64,000 nucleotides of DNA from Sphingomonas lacusdianchii. GTDB lineage: Bacteria; Pseudomonadota; Alphaproteobacteria; Sphingomonadales; Sphingomonadaceae. Under the pieces are notes generated by a model. That model was not told the DNA's origin. It made no database searches and saw nothing but the letters and a program-made list of their open reading frames with translations. The stretch lies in NCBI RefSeq assembly GCF_022664395.1, contig NZ_JAKRET010000009.1, positions 62,001 through 126,000 of the forward strand, given 5' to 3'. This document shows positions 37,033 to 46,930 of the stretch, piece after piece (within the stretch, counting starts at the first letter, position 1; every line of letters starts with the position of its first letter). Both the position numbers and the translations under genes were made by a program.

Positions 37033-38127
37033 ATGAATGCCGCTGATTTTCAACTCGAATCACCTATTTCCGCGCGGCGGATCGTCGTCGCCATGTCGGG
37101 CGGGGTCGACAGTTCGGTCGTCGCCGCCCTCGCCCATGCGACCGGCGCGGAGACGATCGGCGTCACGCTGCAACTCTACGATCACGGCGCCGCGGTCGGC
37201 CGTGCCGGTTCCTGCTGTGCCGGGCGCGACATTCGCGATGCGCGGGAGGTATGCGACCGGCTGGGCATCGCGCATTATGTCTTCGATCACGAGACCAGTT
37301 TCCGCGAGACGGTGATCGACGATTTCGCCGATGCCTATCTGGCAGGGCGTACCCCGATCCCGTGCGTCAAATGCAATATGGGGCCGAAGTTCACCGACCT
37401 GTTCGCACTGGCCCGCGATCTGGGGGCGGATTGCCTCGCCACCGGCCATTATATCCGGCGGGTGGCGGGGCCGAATGGCGCGGAACTGCACCGCGCGGTC
37501 GATCCGGCGCGCGACCAGAGCTATTTCCTGTTCGCGACGACGCAGGACCAGCTCGATTTCCTGCGCTTCCCGCTGGGGGACATGCCCAAGGCGCGCGTGC
37601 GAGAGATCGCCGCCGAACTGGGCCTGGGCGTCGCCGGCAAGGCCGACAGCCAGGACATCTGCTTCGTCCCCGACGGCGACTATGCCGGGCTGGTCCGCAA
37701 GCTGCGCCCGGAAGCGAATGAAGGCGGCGAGATCGTCGACCTTGGCGGGCAGGTGCTGGGCCGGCATGGCGGCCTGGTCGGCTATACCGTCGGGCAGCGG
37801 CGCGGGCTGGAGATCGGGGGCCTCGCCGAGCCGCTCTATGTCGTGCGGCTCGAACCGGCGACGAAGCGTCTGGTCGTGGGACCGCGCAGTGCGCTGGCGG
37901 TCGGCGCGGCGCGGCTGTCGGAGATCAACTGGATCGGCGGGGATCATGCCGGCCCGCTGACCGCCAAGGTGCGGTCGATGGCGAAACCGGTGCCGGCACG
38001 GCTGGATGGCGAACGGCTGGTGTTCGACGCAGCCGAATATGGCGTCGCACCGGGCCAGGCGGCGGTGCTCTATGCCGGCGACCGGGTACTGGGCGGCGGC
38101 TGGATCGAAGGGACGGAGGCCGCGTAA
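37033..38127 (+). CDS. mnmA: tRNA-specific 2-thiouridylase MnmA
   Basis: MnmA places sulfur on the wobble uridine of tRNAs for Lys, Glu and Gln. The ATP pyrophosphatase loop SGGVDSS is at 22-28. The two reactive cysteines are in [12 protein letters not shown] and [24 protein letters not shown] and the C-terminal beta-barrel ([13 protein letters not shown]) are intact. The length is 364 residues. The ATG at 37033 follows GGCGGGA and gives MNAADFQL; an earlier in-frame start would lack a ribosome site. It is followed by a large repeat. Confidence 0.95.
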   Translation: MNAADFQLESPISARRIVVAMSGGVDSSVVAALAHATGAETIGVTLQLYDHGAAVGRAGSCCAGRDIRDAREVCDRLGIAHYVFDHETSFRETVIDDFADAYLAGRTPIPCVKCNMGPKFTDLFALARDLGADCLATGHYIRRVAGPNGAELHRAVDPARDQSYFLFATTQDQLDFLRFPLGDMPKARVREIAAELGLGVAGKADSQDICFVPDGDYAGLVRKLRPEANEGGEIVDLGGQVLGRHGGLVGYTVGQRRGLEIGGLAEPLYVVRLEPATKRLVVGPRSALAVGAARLSEINWIGGDHAGPLTAKVRSMAKPVPARLDGERLVFDAAEYGVAPGQAAVLYAGDRVLGGGWIEGTEAA

Positions 38128-38130
38128 AGA

Positions 38131-38264
38131 TCCTCCCCGGCACGGGGAGGGGGACCGCCGCGAAGCGGTGGTGGAGGGGGGTGTCGACATACGGCACGGT
38201 TGCGTTGCGCGGCCAACCCCCTCCAACATGCTGCGCATGGTCCCCCTCCCCGTACCGGGGAGGA
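38131..38264. repeat. 134-bp inverted-repeat element, CCTCCCCG...CGGGGAGG family
   Basis: Arms of about 48 bases (38131-38180 and 38217-38264) are near-perfect reverse complements. Each arm starts with a small hairpin, TCCTCCCCGG(C/T)ACGGGGAGG, and continues into GGGGACC...TGGAGGGGG. The element separates mnmA from the nucleotidase. A second full copy lies at 57051-57179, and single arms or tips lie at 6666, 20969, 41671, 49955 and 60658. Confidence 0.85.
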
Positions 38265-38304
38265 ACTTGCGGCCATCGCCACCACCGCCTACAGCCCGCG
38301 ACCG

Positions 38305-38967
38305 ATGCTACCTGCGCTCGCCCATGTCCGCGACTGGATCTTCGATCTCGACAACACGCTGTATCCGGCGTCGTCGAACCTGTTCGCCGAGATCGAGGCG
38401 CGCATGGGGCAATATATCTGCGACCTGCTCGACTGCGACGCGGCGGAGGCGCACCGGGTGCAGAAGATGCATTTCCATAACCACGGCACGTCGCTGTCGG
38501 GGCTGATGGCGGAACAGGCGGTCGATCCGCACCATTTCCTCGATTTCGTGCACGACATCGACCTGTCGCCGCTGGTGCCCGATCCCGACCTGCCGCGCCT
38601 GTTGGCTGCGCTCCCGGGACGCAAGCTGGTCTTCACCAATGGCGATGCGCCCTATGCGCGGCGCGTGCTGGAGCGGCTGGGCCTGTCGGACAGCTTCGCC
38701 GGCATCCACGACATCCATGCCACCGCCTATCGCCCCAAACCGCATGTCAGCGCCTATGAAGGACTGTGCGCGGCGTGGGAGATCGACCCGACGACCGCGC
38801 TGTTCGCCGAGGACATGGCGCGCAACCTCGTGCCGGCCAAGGCGGCGGGGATGACCACCGTCTGGGTCGACAACGGATCCGAACAGGGGCCGGGCGTGGC
38901 CCGCGACCATATCGATTACATCACGCACGACATCGTCGCGTGGCTACGTTTCGTGGAGGAATCATGA
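38305..38967 (+). CDS. HAD-family pyrimidine 5'-nucleotidase
   Basis: The 220-residue protein is a haloacid-dehalogenase phosphatase of the pyrimidine 5'-nucleotidase (SDT1-like) group. The nucleophile motif [12 protein letters not shown] gives D14 and the acid-base D16. [15 protein letters not shown] is motif [19 protein letters not shown] holds motif IV, and the lysine is in RPKP. Exact substrates are not predictable. The stop overlaps the dapD start by four bases (ATGA), so the two are coupled, an arrangement often seen in sphingomonads. Confidence 0.88.
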   Translation: MLPALAHVRDWIFDLDNTLYPASSNLFAEIEARMGQYICDLLDCDAAEAHRVQKMHFHNHGTSLSGLMAEQAVDPHHFLDFVHDIDLSPLVPDPDLPRLLAALPGRKLVFTNGDAPYARRVLERLGLSDSFAGIHDIHATAYRPKPHVSAYEGLCAAWEIDPTTALFAEDMARNLVPAKAAGMTTVWVDNGSEQGPGVARDHIDYITHDIVAWLRFVEES

Positions 38968-39782
38968 CCGACCTTGCCGCCCAGATCGACGCCGCCTGGG
39001 AAAACCGTGCCGAACTGACCGTCCATACGCAGGGGGAGGTCCGCGAGGCGGTCGACGCCGCGCTGGCGCTGCTCGATGCGGGTGAGGCCCGCGTGGCCGA
39101 ACCGGTCGGCGACGGCTGGCAGGTCAATCAGTGGCTGAAAAAGGCGGTGCTGCTGTCGTTCCGCCTGAACGACAACACCATCATGGACGGCCCCGGCGGC
39201 ACCAACTGGTTCGACAAGGTGCCGAGCAAATTCACCGGCTGGGGCGAGCATCGCTTCCGCGAGGCCGGCTTCCGCGCGGTGCCGGGCAGCATCGTCCGCC
39301 GCGGTGCGTTTATCGGCAAGGGCGCGATCCTGATGCCGAGCTTCGTCAATATCGGCGCCTATGTCGGTGAGGGCACGATGGTCGATACCTGGGCGACCGT
39401 GGGCAGCTGTGCGCAGATCGGCCGCAACGTGCACCTGTCGGGCGGCGCGGGCATCGGCGGCGTGCTCGAACCGCTGCAGGCCGATCCGGTCATCATCGGC
39501 GACGGCGCCTTCATCGGCGCGCGTGCAGAAGTTGCCGAAGGCGTGAGAGTCGGCGAAGGCGCGGTGCTGTCGATGGGCGTCTATCTGGGCGCGTCGACCA
39601 AGATCATCGACCGCGTGACCGGCGAAGTCTTCCGTGGTGAAGTACCTCCCTATGCCGTGGTCGTGCCCGGCTCGACCGGCGGCACCGACGGCAAGCCGGC
39701 GCTGTACTGCGCGGTGATCGTCAAGCGGGTCGATGCGCAGACCCGCAGCAAGACCAGCATCAACGACCTGCTGCGGGACTGA
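38964..39782 (+). CDS. dapD: Tetrahydrodipicolinate N-succinyltransferase
   Basis: DapD succinylates tetrahydrodipicolinate in the succinylase route to diaminopimelate and lysine, needed for the cell wall. The 272-residue protein has an N-terminal helical domain and a left-handed beta-helix of hexapeptide repeats ([20 protein letters not shown] and [17 protein letters not shown]). It ends with the C-terminal lid ([19 protein letters not shown]). GGAGGAATC precedes the ATG. The remaining dap genes are not in the window. Confidence 0.96.
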   Translation: MTDLAAQIDAAWENRAELTVHTQGEVREAVDAALALLDAGEARVAEPVGDGWQVNQWLKKAVLLSFRLNDNTIMDGPGGTNWFDKVPSKFTGWGEHRFREAGFRAVPGSIVRRGAFIGKGAILMPSFVNIGAYVGEGTMVDTWATVGSCAQIGRNVHLSGGAGIGGVLEPLQADPVIIGDGAFIGARAEVAEGVRVGEGAVLSMGVYLGASTKIIDRVTGEVFRGEVPPYAVVVPGSTGGTDGKPALYCAVIVKRVDAQTRSKTSINDLLRD

Positions 39783-39798
39783 TGCCGGCCACCGCCGG

Positions 39799-41034
39799 TC
39801 AGGGCGCGGTGGCGTCGACCGGCGGCTGGTTCGCCATCGACTTCGCCACCGCTTCGGCCTGGGACAGCACGCGCAGGACATTGCCCTGCGCCAGCGCGCT
39901 AAGGTCGCTGTCGGACCAGCCGCGCCGCGCCAGTTCGGCGAAGAGCAGCGGATAGCCGTCGACGCCGCCCATGCCTTCGGGACCGGTGCCCGAAATGCCG
40001 TCATAATCGCCGCCGATGCCGACATGCGCGCGCCCGGCGACCTTCGCGATATGCTCGACATGATCCGCCATCGTCGCAGCGGTGACGCGGGGGGCGGGGT
40101 TGGCCGCTTCCCATGCCTGCAGCGCCGGCGGCGTCTCGCGACCATATCGGTTACCGGGCAGCCCCTGCGCCTTGGCATAGGCGCCGCGCCGATTGTCCCA
40201 GTCGTTCCACGCGCTCGACAGGAAGGCGGGATAGGCATTGACCATTACCACGCCGCCGTTGCGGCCGATCGCCGCCAGCAACGGGTCGGGAATGTTGCGC
40301 GGCCGGTCGGCAAGCGCACGCGCGTTGGAATGCGACGCGATCACCGGCGCCCTAGTCGCTGCCAGTGCCGCCGCCATCGTCGCGTCGGACACGTGCGCGA
40401 CATCGACCAGCATCCCCAGCCGGTTCATCTCCGCCACGACCTTGCGTCCGAAATCGGTCAGCCCGTTCGCCTGCGGTGCGTCGGTCGAACTGTCGGCCCA
40501 GCCGACGCTCTTGCCATGGGTGAGGGTCATGTAGCGGACGCCGAGATTGTAATATTGGCGCAGCACCGAGAGGCGGCCGTCGATCTGGTGTCCGCCCTCG
40601 ACGCCGATCAACGAGGCGATACGGCCGCTCTTCGCAATCCGGGCCATGTCGGCGGCGTCGCGGGCCAGCGCCATGCGCGCCGGATTGGCGGTGATCATAC
40701 GGCGGACGATATCGATCTGTTCGATCGTGGTCTCTACCGCCTGCGGACCGGTCGTCGTCGCTGGAATCCACACCGACCAGAACTGCCCGCCGACATGCCC
40801 CCTGGCCATGCGCGGCAGGTCGGTCTGGAGCGGGGGTTCGATGCGGCTGGTATCGGCGGTCAGGTCGACCGCCTCGACCGCGGCATGATGCCCGTCGCGG
40901 ATTTCCCATGGCAGGTCGTTATGCCCGTCGATGATCGGGGTGCGCGCCAGCACGCGTTCGGCGCGCGCGATATCGGCGGCGTAGGGGGCGGGGGCCTGCG
41001 CGGCGAGCAGGAACAGGGGGAGCAGCATCGGCAT
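39799..41034 (-). CDS. Exported membrane-type dipeptidase (M19 family)
   Basis: This 411-residue zinc dipeptidase is related to renal dipeptidase. The first 20 residues form a signal peptide (MLLPLFLLAAQAPAPYA). Metal ligands are in IDGHNDLPWEI (HxD), GVEGGHQI (Glu) and the later VIASHSNARAL and GIGGDYDG motifs. It probably cleaves dipeptides in the periplasm. It converges on dapD with 16 bases between stops and is divergent from the unknown secreted protein. Confidence 0.93.
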   Translation of the reverse strand: MPMLLPLFLLAAQAPAPYAADIARAERVLARTPIIDGHNDLPWEIRDGHHAAVEAVDLTADTSRIEPPLQTDLPRMARGHVGGQFWSVWIPATTTGPQAVETTIEQIDIVRRMITANPARMALARDAADMARIAKSGRIASLIGVEGGHQIDGRLSVLRQYYNLGVRYMTLTHGKSVGWADSSTDAPQANGLTDFGRKVVAEMNRLGMLVDVAHVSDATMAAALAATRAPVIASHSNARALADRPRNIPDPLLAAIGRNGGVVMVNAYPAFLSSAWNDWDNRRGAYAKAQGLPGNRYGRETPPALQAWEAANPAPRVTAATMADHVEHIAKVAGRAHVGIGGDYDGISGTGPEGMGGVDGYPLLFAELARRGWSDSDLSALAQGNVLRVLSQAEAVAKSMANQPPVDATAP

Positions 41035-41122
41035 GCACGCTACCGCGTCGCGCCGGACGCCGACAAGTGCTACGGCGGGGTACCCCCATGCGCTTGCTGC
41101 ATGGCAGATGGGAGATGCGCCG

Positions 41123-41641
41123 ATGGTTGCCCTGTTGCTGCTGCTGGCCGGTCAGGCCGCGACGCCCGCCCGAGCGATCCCGACACCGCCCGAGCGGATC
41201 TCGATCCTCGTCGATCCGTGCGCGTCGCAGCGGCGCAATTCGCAGGACGACGAAATTCTGGTGTGCGGCGAGGCGGCACGGACGCCGCGGATCCAGCTGC
41301 CCTCGGAGCGCACGCCACCCGACCGGCCGCTGGCATCGAATCCCTACGCCGATGGGCGCGGGGCGATGGCGGCGGCGGCTCCTCCGTGCGCGACGCTGTC
41401 GCAAGGGTGTACGACGGGGGTGGATATCTTTGGCGGGGGCACGTTCCTCGTTCGCGCGGTCGGCAAGCTGATCGATCCGAACAGCTGCTGCGATGAACCG
41501 GGCGAGGCGACCAATGTCGGCAAGCTGCTCAGTGACGTGGTGCGCGGGGTGAAGGGCGGTCCGTCGAAAAAGGAGCGCGCCAAGCGGGTGACGATCCCGC
41601 TCGATCCGGCGGTGCCGTTGCCGGTGGCGGGAACGCCGTAG
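41123..41641 (+). CDS. Hypothetical exported cysteine-containing protein
   Basis: The function of this 172-residue protein is unknown. It starts with a signal peptide ([18 protein letters not shown]). The mature part has six cysteines, including [25 protein letters not shown] and PNSCCDE, and could be disulfide-bonded in the periplasm. The C-terminus is basic with a lysine cluster ([11 protein letters not shown]). GGAG nine bases upstream supports ATG 41123; ATG 41108 is possible. The DDEILVCG(E)-type segment resembles many small exported sphingomonad proteins. Confidence 0.75.
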   Translation: MVALLLLLAGQAATPARAIPTPPERISILVDPCASQRRNSQDDEILVCGEAARTPRIQLPSERTPPDRPLASNPYADGRGAMAAAAPPCATLSQGCTTGVDIFGGGTFLVRAVGKLIDPNSCCDEPGEATNVGKLLSDVVRGVKGGPSKKERAKRVTIPLDPAVPLPVAGTP

Positions 41642-41670
41642 GAGCCTGTTGGAAGGCTTCAAGCCATCGG

Positions 41671-41691
41671 TCCTCCCCGGCACGGGGAGGA
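41671..41691. repeat. Single hairpin of the CCTCCCCG family
   Basis: CCTCCCCGG and CGGGGAGG pair 30 bases past the stop of the exported-protein gene. The sequence is the same as the arm tip of the 38131 element. Confidence 0.65.
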
Positions 41692-41779
41692 TTTGTGGTC
41701 CGTTCGGTTCAGGGCATTTGTTTGACGCCGGCCTTCCGGGTCAGTGCTCGACCGGACGGGTTTTCTCGACAAGTGCCGA

Positions 41780-41890
41780 CGCGGGAGTAAATCCCGCGTC
41801 GTCGGTCGTCGCTGTGGCGACGCCGGCCGGCCGTCGCTTTGTGCGCTTGGGGCTTTGCCCCTTGCGCACCGGCGTACAGCTTCGCTGCGC
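41780..41890. repeat. Intergenic array of small hairpins (copy 2)
   Basis: Consecutive short inverted repeats, CGCGGGAGTAAATCCCGCG, CGTCGCTGTGGCGACG and TTGGGGCTTTGCCCC, fill the gap before the etfA stop. CGCGTCGTCGGTCG is shared with the array at 1936-2030. It may end transcription of etfBA. Confidence 0.55.
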
Positions 41891-41893
41891 GCC

Positions 41894-42823
41894 TCAAAGC
41901 TTGGCGGTCAACTCCGGCACCACGGTAAACAGATCGCCCACCAGCCCAACATCGGCGACCTGGAAGATCGGCGCGTCCTCGTCCTTGTTGATCGCGACGA
42001 TGACCTTCGAATCCTTCATCCCCGCGAGATGCTGGATCGCGCCGGAAATGCCGACCGCGATATAGACTTCCGGGGCGACGATCTTGCCGGTCTGGCCGAC
42101 CTGATAATCGTTGGGGGCATAGCCGGCATCGACCGCCGCACGCGAGGCGCCGACCGCGGCGTTCAGCTTGTCGGCGAGCGGATCGATCAGCGCATGGAAC
42201 TGCTCTTCCGATCCGAGCGCGCGACCGCCCGAGACAATGATCTTGGCGCTGGTCAGTTCGGGACGTTCCGATGCGGCGATTTCGGCGCCGACGAACTTCG
42301 ACACGCCCTTGTCACCGGTCGAGGTGACGGCTTCGACCGCAGCCGAGCCGCCGGTCGCTTCGGCCTTGTCGAACGCGGTGCCGCGCACCGTCAGCACCAG
42401 CTTGGCATCGCTGGTCTTGACCGTCGCGATCGCATTGCCGGCATAGATCGGACGAGTGAAGCTGTCCGGCCCCTCGACCGACAGGATTTCGCTGATCTGC
42501 ATGACGTCGAGCAGCGCTGCGACGCGCGGCGCGATATTCTTGCCCGTCGTGGTCGCGGCGGCGACGAAGGCATCGTGGCTGCCCATCAGTTCGACGACCA
42601 GCGGCGCGACATTCTCGGCGAGGTTATGGGCATAGGCCGCGTCGTCGGCGACCAGCACCTTGGCGACGCCGGCGATCTGCGCGGCGGTCTGTGCGACGCC
42701 GTCGACGCCTTGGCCGGCGACCAGCAACTCGACCTCTCCCAGCTTTCCGGCAGCGGTGATCGCCGCGTACGTCGCGTCCTTGACCGACTGCCCGTCATGT
42801 TCGACCCAAACCAGCGTCTTCAT
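41894..42823 (-). CDS. etfA: Electron transfer flavoprotein alpha subunit
   Basis: EtfA and EtfB form the FAD carrier that passes electrons from acyl-CoA and other dehydrogenases to ETF-ubiquinone oxidoreductase. The 309-residue subunit has its N-terminal domain and the C-terminal FAD-binding domain ([16 protein letters not shown], then [20 protein letters not shown] and [10 protein letters not shown]). The start overlaps the etfB stop by four bases, so subunits are made together. It is the last gene of the pair. Confidence 0.97.
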   Translation of the reverse strand: MKTLVWVEHDGQSVKDATYAAITAAGKLGEVELLVAGQGVDGVAQTAAQIAGVAKVLVADDAAYAHNLAENVAPLVVELMGSHDAFVAAATTTGKNIAPRVAALLDVMQISEILSVEGPDSFTRPIYAGNAIATVKTSDAKLVLTVRGTAFDKAEATGGSAAVEAVTSTGDKGVSKFVGAEIAASERPELTSAKIIVSGGRALGSEEQFHALIDPLADKLNAAVGASRAAVDAGYAPNDYQVGQTGKIVAPEVYIAVGISGAIQHLAGMKDSKVIVAINKDEDAPIFQVADVGLVGDLFTVVPELTAKL

Positions 42824-43569
42824 GCGACCACTCCCAGCGTCTTCAACTTACCGACCAGTTCGTCGACATCGGCGACCTTTACCCCGGCCTGCCGCTTCGA
42901 CGGCTCCTCGACCTTGACCGTGGTCAGGCGCGGGGTGACGTCGACGCCGTAATCGGCGGCGGTCTTGGCGGCGAGCGGCTTCGACTTGGCCTTCATGATG
43001 TTGGGCAGCGAGGCGTAGCGCGGTTCGTTGAGGCGCAGGTCGGTGGTGACGATCGCGGGCAGGGCGAGCGCGACCGTCTCCAGCCCGCCATCGACCTCGC
43101 GCGTCACGTTGACCGTGTCGCCCGACACCTCGACCTTGCTGGCGAAGGTGCCCTGCGGATAACCGGTGAGCGCGCCCAGCATCTGGCCGGTCTGGTTGTT
43201 GTCGTCGTCGATCGCCTGCTTGCCGAGGATGACCAGCTGCGGTGCTTCCTCGTCGATCACCGCCTTCAGCAGCTTGGCGACGCCGAGCGGCTCGACCTTG
43301 GTCTCGCTGGTGATCAGGATCGCACGGTCGGCACCCATGGCGAGGGCGGTGCGCAGCGTGTCCTGCGATTTCTGTTCGCCGATCGAGACGACGACGATCT
43401 CGGTCGCAACGCCCTTCTCCTTCAGGCGGATCGCTTCCTCGACCGCGATCTCGTCGAACGGGTTCATGCTCATCTTGACGTTGGCAAGGTCGACGCCCGA
43501 CCCGTCCGCCTTCACGCGGGGCTTCACATTGTAATCAAGCACACGCTTGACCGGCACCAGCACCTTCAT
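42820..43569 (-). CDS. etfB: Electron transfer flavoprotein beta subunit
   Basis: The beta subunit (249 residues) binds AMP and contacts partner dehydrogenases. [39 protein letters not shown] and the recognition-loop region [20 protein letters not shown] are diagnostic. The ATG at 43569 has GAGGGAG upstream; a GTG two codons earlier is possible. It is cotranscribed with etfA. The sucC gene lies upstream on the same strand but a hairpin separates them. Confidence 0.97.
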   Translation of the reverse strand: MKVLVPVKRVLDYNVKPRVKADGSGVDLANVKMSMNPFDEIAVEEAIRLKEKGVATEIVVVSIGEQKSQDTLRTALAMGADRAILITSETKVEPLGVAKLLKAVIDEEAPQLVILGKQAIDDDNNQTGQMLGALTGYPQGTFASKVEVSGDTVNVTREVDGGLETVALALPAIVTTDLRLNEPRYASLPNIMKAKSKPLAAKTAADYGVDVTPRLTTVKVEEPSKRQAGVKVADVDELVGKLKTLGVVA

Positions 43570-43721
43570 GGGCACTCCCTCTCAAAACGTTTTGCGCGGT
43601 GGCATCGCGGGTTTCTGTGGCGGTTCTGCGTGGGTTTCGCAAGTCCGGTATGGAAACGCCGGGACGCCGTAGCGGCAGGCGGCGACCCTAGCGCGAATCG
43701 CCCTGTCCCCCCAACGAAAAA

Positions 43722-43747
43722 GGGCCCGGACGTTTCCGCCCGGACCC
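43722..43747 (-). terminator. Terminator of sucC
   Basis: Imperfect arms (8 of 10 bases pair) GGGCCCGGAC and GCCCGGACCC surround a short loop. On the minus strand they are followed by a T-rich run (43721-43717). It lies 25 bases past the sucC stop. Confidence 0.65.
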
Positions 43748-43772
43748 CGTTTCATGCGCGTGGCAGGGGCGA

Positions 43773-44972
43773 TCAGGCCGCCTTCTGCACTTCCGCGACG
43801 ATCTTCTTGGCGGCATCGCCGAGGTCGTTGGCGGGAACGATCGCCAGACCCGAATTGGCGAGGATGTCCTTGCCCGCCTGCACGTTCGTGCCTTCGAGGC
43901 GGACGACCAGCGGCACCGACAGGTTCACTTCCTTCGCGGCGGCGACGATGCCCTCCGCGATGATGTCGCACTTCATGATCCCGCCGAAGATGTTGACGAG
44001 AATGCCCTTCACCGCCGGATCGGCGAGAATGATCTTGAACGCCGCGGTGACCTTTTCCTTGTTGGCGCCGCCGCCGACGTCGAGGAAGTTAGCCGGGAAC
44101 ATGCCGTTCAGCTTGATGATGTCCATCGTCGCCATGGCAAGGCCGGCGCCGTTGACCATGCAGCCGATATCGCCGTCGAGCTTGATGTAGGCGAGGTCGT
44201 ACTTCGACGCCTCCAGCTCCATCGCGTCCTCTTCGGTGGTGTCGCGCAGTTCCATCAGGTCCTTGTGGCGGAACATCGCGTTGCCGTCGAAGCCGACCTT
44301 GGCGTCAAGCACGACCAGCTTGCCATCATCGGTGACGGCGAGCGGGTTGATCTCGATCTGCTCGGCATCGGTGCCGAGGAACGCGTCGTACAGCTTCGAC
44401 GCGACGCTGGCGGCCTGCTTGGCGAGGTCGCCGGTCAGTTCGAGCGCGGCGGCGACGGCGCGGCCGTGATGCGGCATGAAGCCGGTCGCGGTGTCGATGT
44501 CGATCGAATGGATCTTTTCGGGCGTGTCGTGCGCCACGGTTTCGATGTCCATGCCGCCCTCGGTCGAGGCGACCATCGAGACGCGGCCGGTCACACGGTT
44601 GACGAGCAGCGCGAGGTAGAATTCCTTCGCGATGTCGACGCCGTCGGTCACGTACAGGCGGTTGACCTGCTTGCCCGCGTCACCGGTCTGGATCGTGACC
44701 AGCGTGTTGCCGAGCATGTCGGTGGCGTGGGCGCGGACTTCGTCGGCGGTCTTGGCGAGGCGGACGCCGCCCTTCGCATCGGGGCCCAGTTCCTTGAACT
44801 TGCCCTTGCCGCGGCCGCCGGCGTGGATCTGCGCCTTCACGACATAGAGCGGTCCGGGCAGCTTCGACGATGCCTCGACCGCTTCGTCGACGGTCAGCGC
44901 CGCGAAGCCGGCGGGCACCGGCACGCCGAACTTCGCGAGCAGTTCCTTGGCCTGATATTCGTGAATGTTCAT
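43773..44972 (-). CDS. sucC: Succinyl-CoA synthetase beta subunit (ADP-forming)
   Basis: SucC joins SucD to convert succinyl-CoA to succinate with ATP formation in the TCA cycle. The 399-residue chain begins [20 protein letters not shown] and contains the ATP-grasp motifs [16 protein letters not shown] and [20 protein letters not shown]. The C-terminal [17 protein letters not shown] and [17 protein letters not shown] are typical. The ATG at 44972 has GGAAGG upstream. No sucD is adjacent; the next gene downstream is etfB. Confidence 0.97.
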   Translation of the reverse strand: MNIHEYQAKELLAKFGVPVPAGFAALTVDEAVEASSKLPGPLYVVKAQIHAGGRGKGKFKELGPDAKGGVRLAKTADEVRAHATDMLGNTLVTIQTGDAGKQVNRLYVTDGVDIAKEFYLALLVNRVTGRVSMVASTEGGMDIETVAHDTPEKIHSIDIDTATGFMPHHGRAVAAALELTGDLAKQAASVASKLYDAFLGTDAEQIEINPLAVTDDGKLVVLDAKVGFDGNAMFRHKDLMELRDTTEEDAMELEASKYDLAYIKLDGDIGCMVNGAGLAMATMDIIKLNGMFPANFLDVGGGANKEKVTAAFKIILADPAVKGILVNIFGGIMKCDIIAEGIVAAAKEVNLSVPLVVRLEGTNVQAGKDILANSGLAIVPANDLGDAAKKIVAEVQKAA

Positions 44973-45171
44973 GGATTCGCCTTCCGCCTCTCGGGTGGGT
45001 GTCTGTAAGTTGGCAAAGTTGCCACGCCTAGAGCACATGCGGACAGCCGAATCCAGCCCAAATCGACCTTAATGCAAATGCGTCGCAGATGCGTTTACCT
45101 TGCGTTCGCAGCGAGGGGAGCGCAGAAACGGCTAATCGCGATTTGCCCAAGACCCCCGCTATGGCGTCGCA

Positions 45172-45726
45172 ATGTCCCGCCCGAGCCGCTATATGCGCGC
45201 GATGCACTGGGCAATCGGCATCCTGATCTTCGTCGCAACCGTGATCTTCATGGAAGGGTTCGCCTATGTCGCGCATCGCTGGCTGATGCACGGGCCGGGC
45301 TGGTTCCTGCACGCCAGCCACCATCGCCCGCGCCACGGCAATTGGGAGTGGAACGACCTGTACGCCGCGATCTTCGCGGTGCCGTCGATCGTCCTGCTGC
45401 TGGGCGGGGTGCAATGGGGCTGGTGGCCGGGCACGATCTGGATCGGCGCCGGCATCGCCGCCTACGGCGCGATCTATTTCGGATTCCACGACATTATCGT
45501 CCATCGCCGGCTGCAGCACCGCTATCTGCCGAAGTCGAGCTATATGAAGCGGATCATCTCCGCCCACCGGCTGCACCATGCGGTCGAGACCAAGCAGGGC
45601 ACGGTGAGCTTCGGTTTCCTGTGGGCGCCGAGGCCCGAGGATCTGAAGGCCGAACTCAAGCGGCGCGGCAATGCCGGGGTGCGCGCCGCGACCGCGCGGA
45701 CCCACGACCCCGTCGAGCATCCATGA
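45172..45726 (+). CDS. crtZ: Beta-carotene hydroxylase CrtZ
   Basis: CrtZ is a membrane di-iron hydroxylase that turns beta-carotene into zeaxanthin. The histidine boxes are visible as HRWLMHG, HASHHRPRH, HDIIVHRR and HRLHH. The 184-residue protein has four hydrophobic segments. Its presence fits the yellow pigments common in sphingomonads. No other crt genes are adjacent. The stop overlaps the next gene by four bases. The start could be ATG 45172 or a later ATG at 45193. Confidence 0.95.
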   Translation: MSRPSRYMRAMHWAIGILIFVATVIFMEGFAYVAHRWLMHGPGWFLHASHHRPRHGNWEWNDLYAAIFAVPSIVLLLGGVQWGWWPGTIWIGAGIAAYGAIYFGFHDIIVHRRLQHRYLPKSSYMKRIISAHRLHHAVETKQGTVSFGFLWAPRPEDLKAELKRRGNAGVRAATARTHDPVEHP

Positions 45727-46112
45727 CGCCGGAGGGCTGGCAGGCGCGCGCGCTGTCCTGGGCGCTGGCGATCTTCGCGACGCTGGCGATGGTCGGGGCG
45801 GTCGCGACCATGTCGACCGATGGCGGAACGTCGCGTTCCGGCGCGGAAGTTGACACCGGCGCGGTGCAGCGGGTCGATCCGCGCACCGGCGCGCCGGTGT
45901 CCGCGACCTCGCCCGCGCCGTTCACCACCGGCGCACCCCGCATCGAAACGCCGCAAAGCATCGCGACCGCGCGACAGGCCGACGCCACCCGTGCCGTCAC
46001 CCGCTGGCTGGAGGTGCTGACCTATGCCGTGCTGGCGCTGGTCGCGGTGCTGGCGGTCGGGGTGCTGGCGCTGTTCCGCATTGCGCAGGCATTGGGCGAG
46101 CGGCGCGACTGA
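45723..46112 (+). CDS. Hypothetical membrane protein
   Basis: I do not recognise this 129-residue protein. It has one hydrophobic segment near each end (LSWALAIFATLAMVGAVATM and VLTYAVLALVAVLAVGVLAL). The linker of about 70 residues is Thr/Pro/Ala-rich and probably periplasmic. It is coupled to crtZ by an ATGA overlap and followed four bases later by the TauE-type permease. Its function is unknown. Confidence 0.8.
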   Translation: MTPEGWQARALSWALAIFATLAMVGAVATMSTDGGTSRSGAEVDTGAVQRVDPRTGAPVSATSPAPFTTGAPRIETPQSIATARQADATRAVTRWLEVLTYAVLALVAVLAVGVLALFRIAQALGERRD

Positions 46113-46116
46113 CGCG

Positions 46117-46863
46117 GTGATCGACGATCCGTTCTTCTATGCGCTGGCGGTGCCGGCGGTGGTGATGCTGGGCCTCGCCAAGGGCGGCTTTTCGGGAATG
46201 GGCGCGCTGTCGCTGCCGATGCTGGCACTGGCGGTCGATCCGGTGCGCGCGGCGGCGATCCTGTTGCCGATCCTGATCGTGCAGGACGTGGTCGGCGTCT
46301 GGGCGTTCCGGCGGACGATCGACTGGCGGGTGATCGGATGGATGCTGCCCGGCGCCGGGATCGGCATCCTGCTCGGCTATCGTTTTGCCAGTAGCGTGCA
46401 ACCTTCGGCGGTGCTGGCGGCGGTCGGGGGGATTTCGATCGCGTTCGGGCTGTGGCGGCTATGGACCGAACGGCATGGGATGCCGGTCGCACGGTCCTCG
46501 CCCGGTTGGGTCGGCACGCTGTTCGGCGTGGCATCGGGCTTTACCAGCCAGATCGCCCATGCCGGACAGCCGCCGTTCCAGCTATGGGTGCTGCCGCGTC
46601 AACTTCCGCGCGATGTGCTGGTGGGGACGACCGCGCTGTTCTTTGCGGCGGTCAACTGGCTGAAGGTGCCAGCCTATCTGGCGCTCGGGCAGTTCACGCC
46701 CGCCAATCTGGCGACGGCGGCGGCGCTGCTGCCGGTGGCGATCGCGTCGACGATGGCGGGGGTGTGGCTGGTGCGGCGGGTGGCGGCGCAGCGTTTCTAT
46801 ACCGCGATCTATGTGTTGATGATCGTGGTGGGGGTGAAGCTGGTGTGGGACGGGGTGGCCTGA
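46117..46863 (+). CDS. TauE/SafE-family permease
   Basis: This 248-residue inner-membrane protein belongs to the TauE/SafE (sulfite or organic anion exporter) family. About seven hydrophobic segments are seen, and the family half-repeats begin LAKGGFSGMGALSLPML and ASGFTSQIAHAGQPPFQLW. Substrate is unknown; members move sulfite, sulfoacetate or other small anions. The start is GTG 46117, four bases past the previous stop. It completes a three-gene run with crtZ and the small membrane protein. Confidence 0.9.
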   Translation: MIDDPFFYALAVPAVVMLGLAKGGFSGMGALSLPMLALAVDPVRAAAILLPILIVQDVVGVWAFRRTIDWRVIGWMLPGAGIGILLGYRFASSVQPSAVLAAVGGISIAFGLWRLWTERHGMPVARSSPGWVGTLFGVASGFTSQIAHAGQPPFQLWVLPRQLPRDVLVGTTALFFAAVNWLKVPAYLALGQFTPANLATAAALLPVAIASTMAGVWLVRRVAAQRFYTAIYVLMIVVGVKLVWDGVA

Positions 46864-46930
46864 TCCAATTAGGTTCAGACTCGCTCTGAATGGCTATGGT
46901 ATACGTACGCGGGGCGATCTAGCCTGCGGC

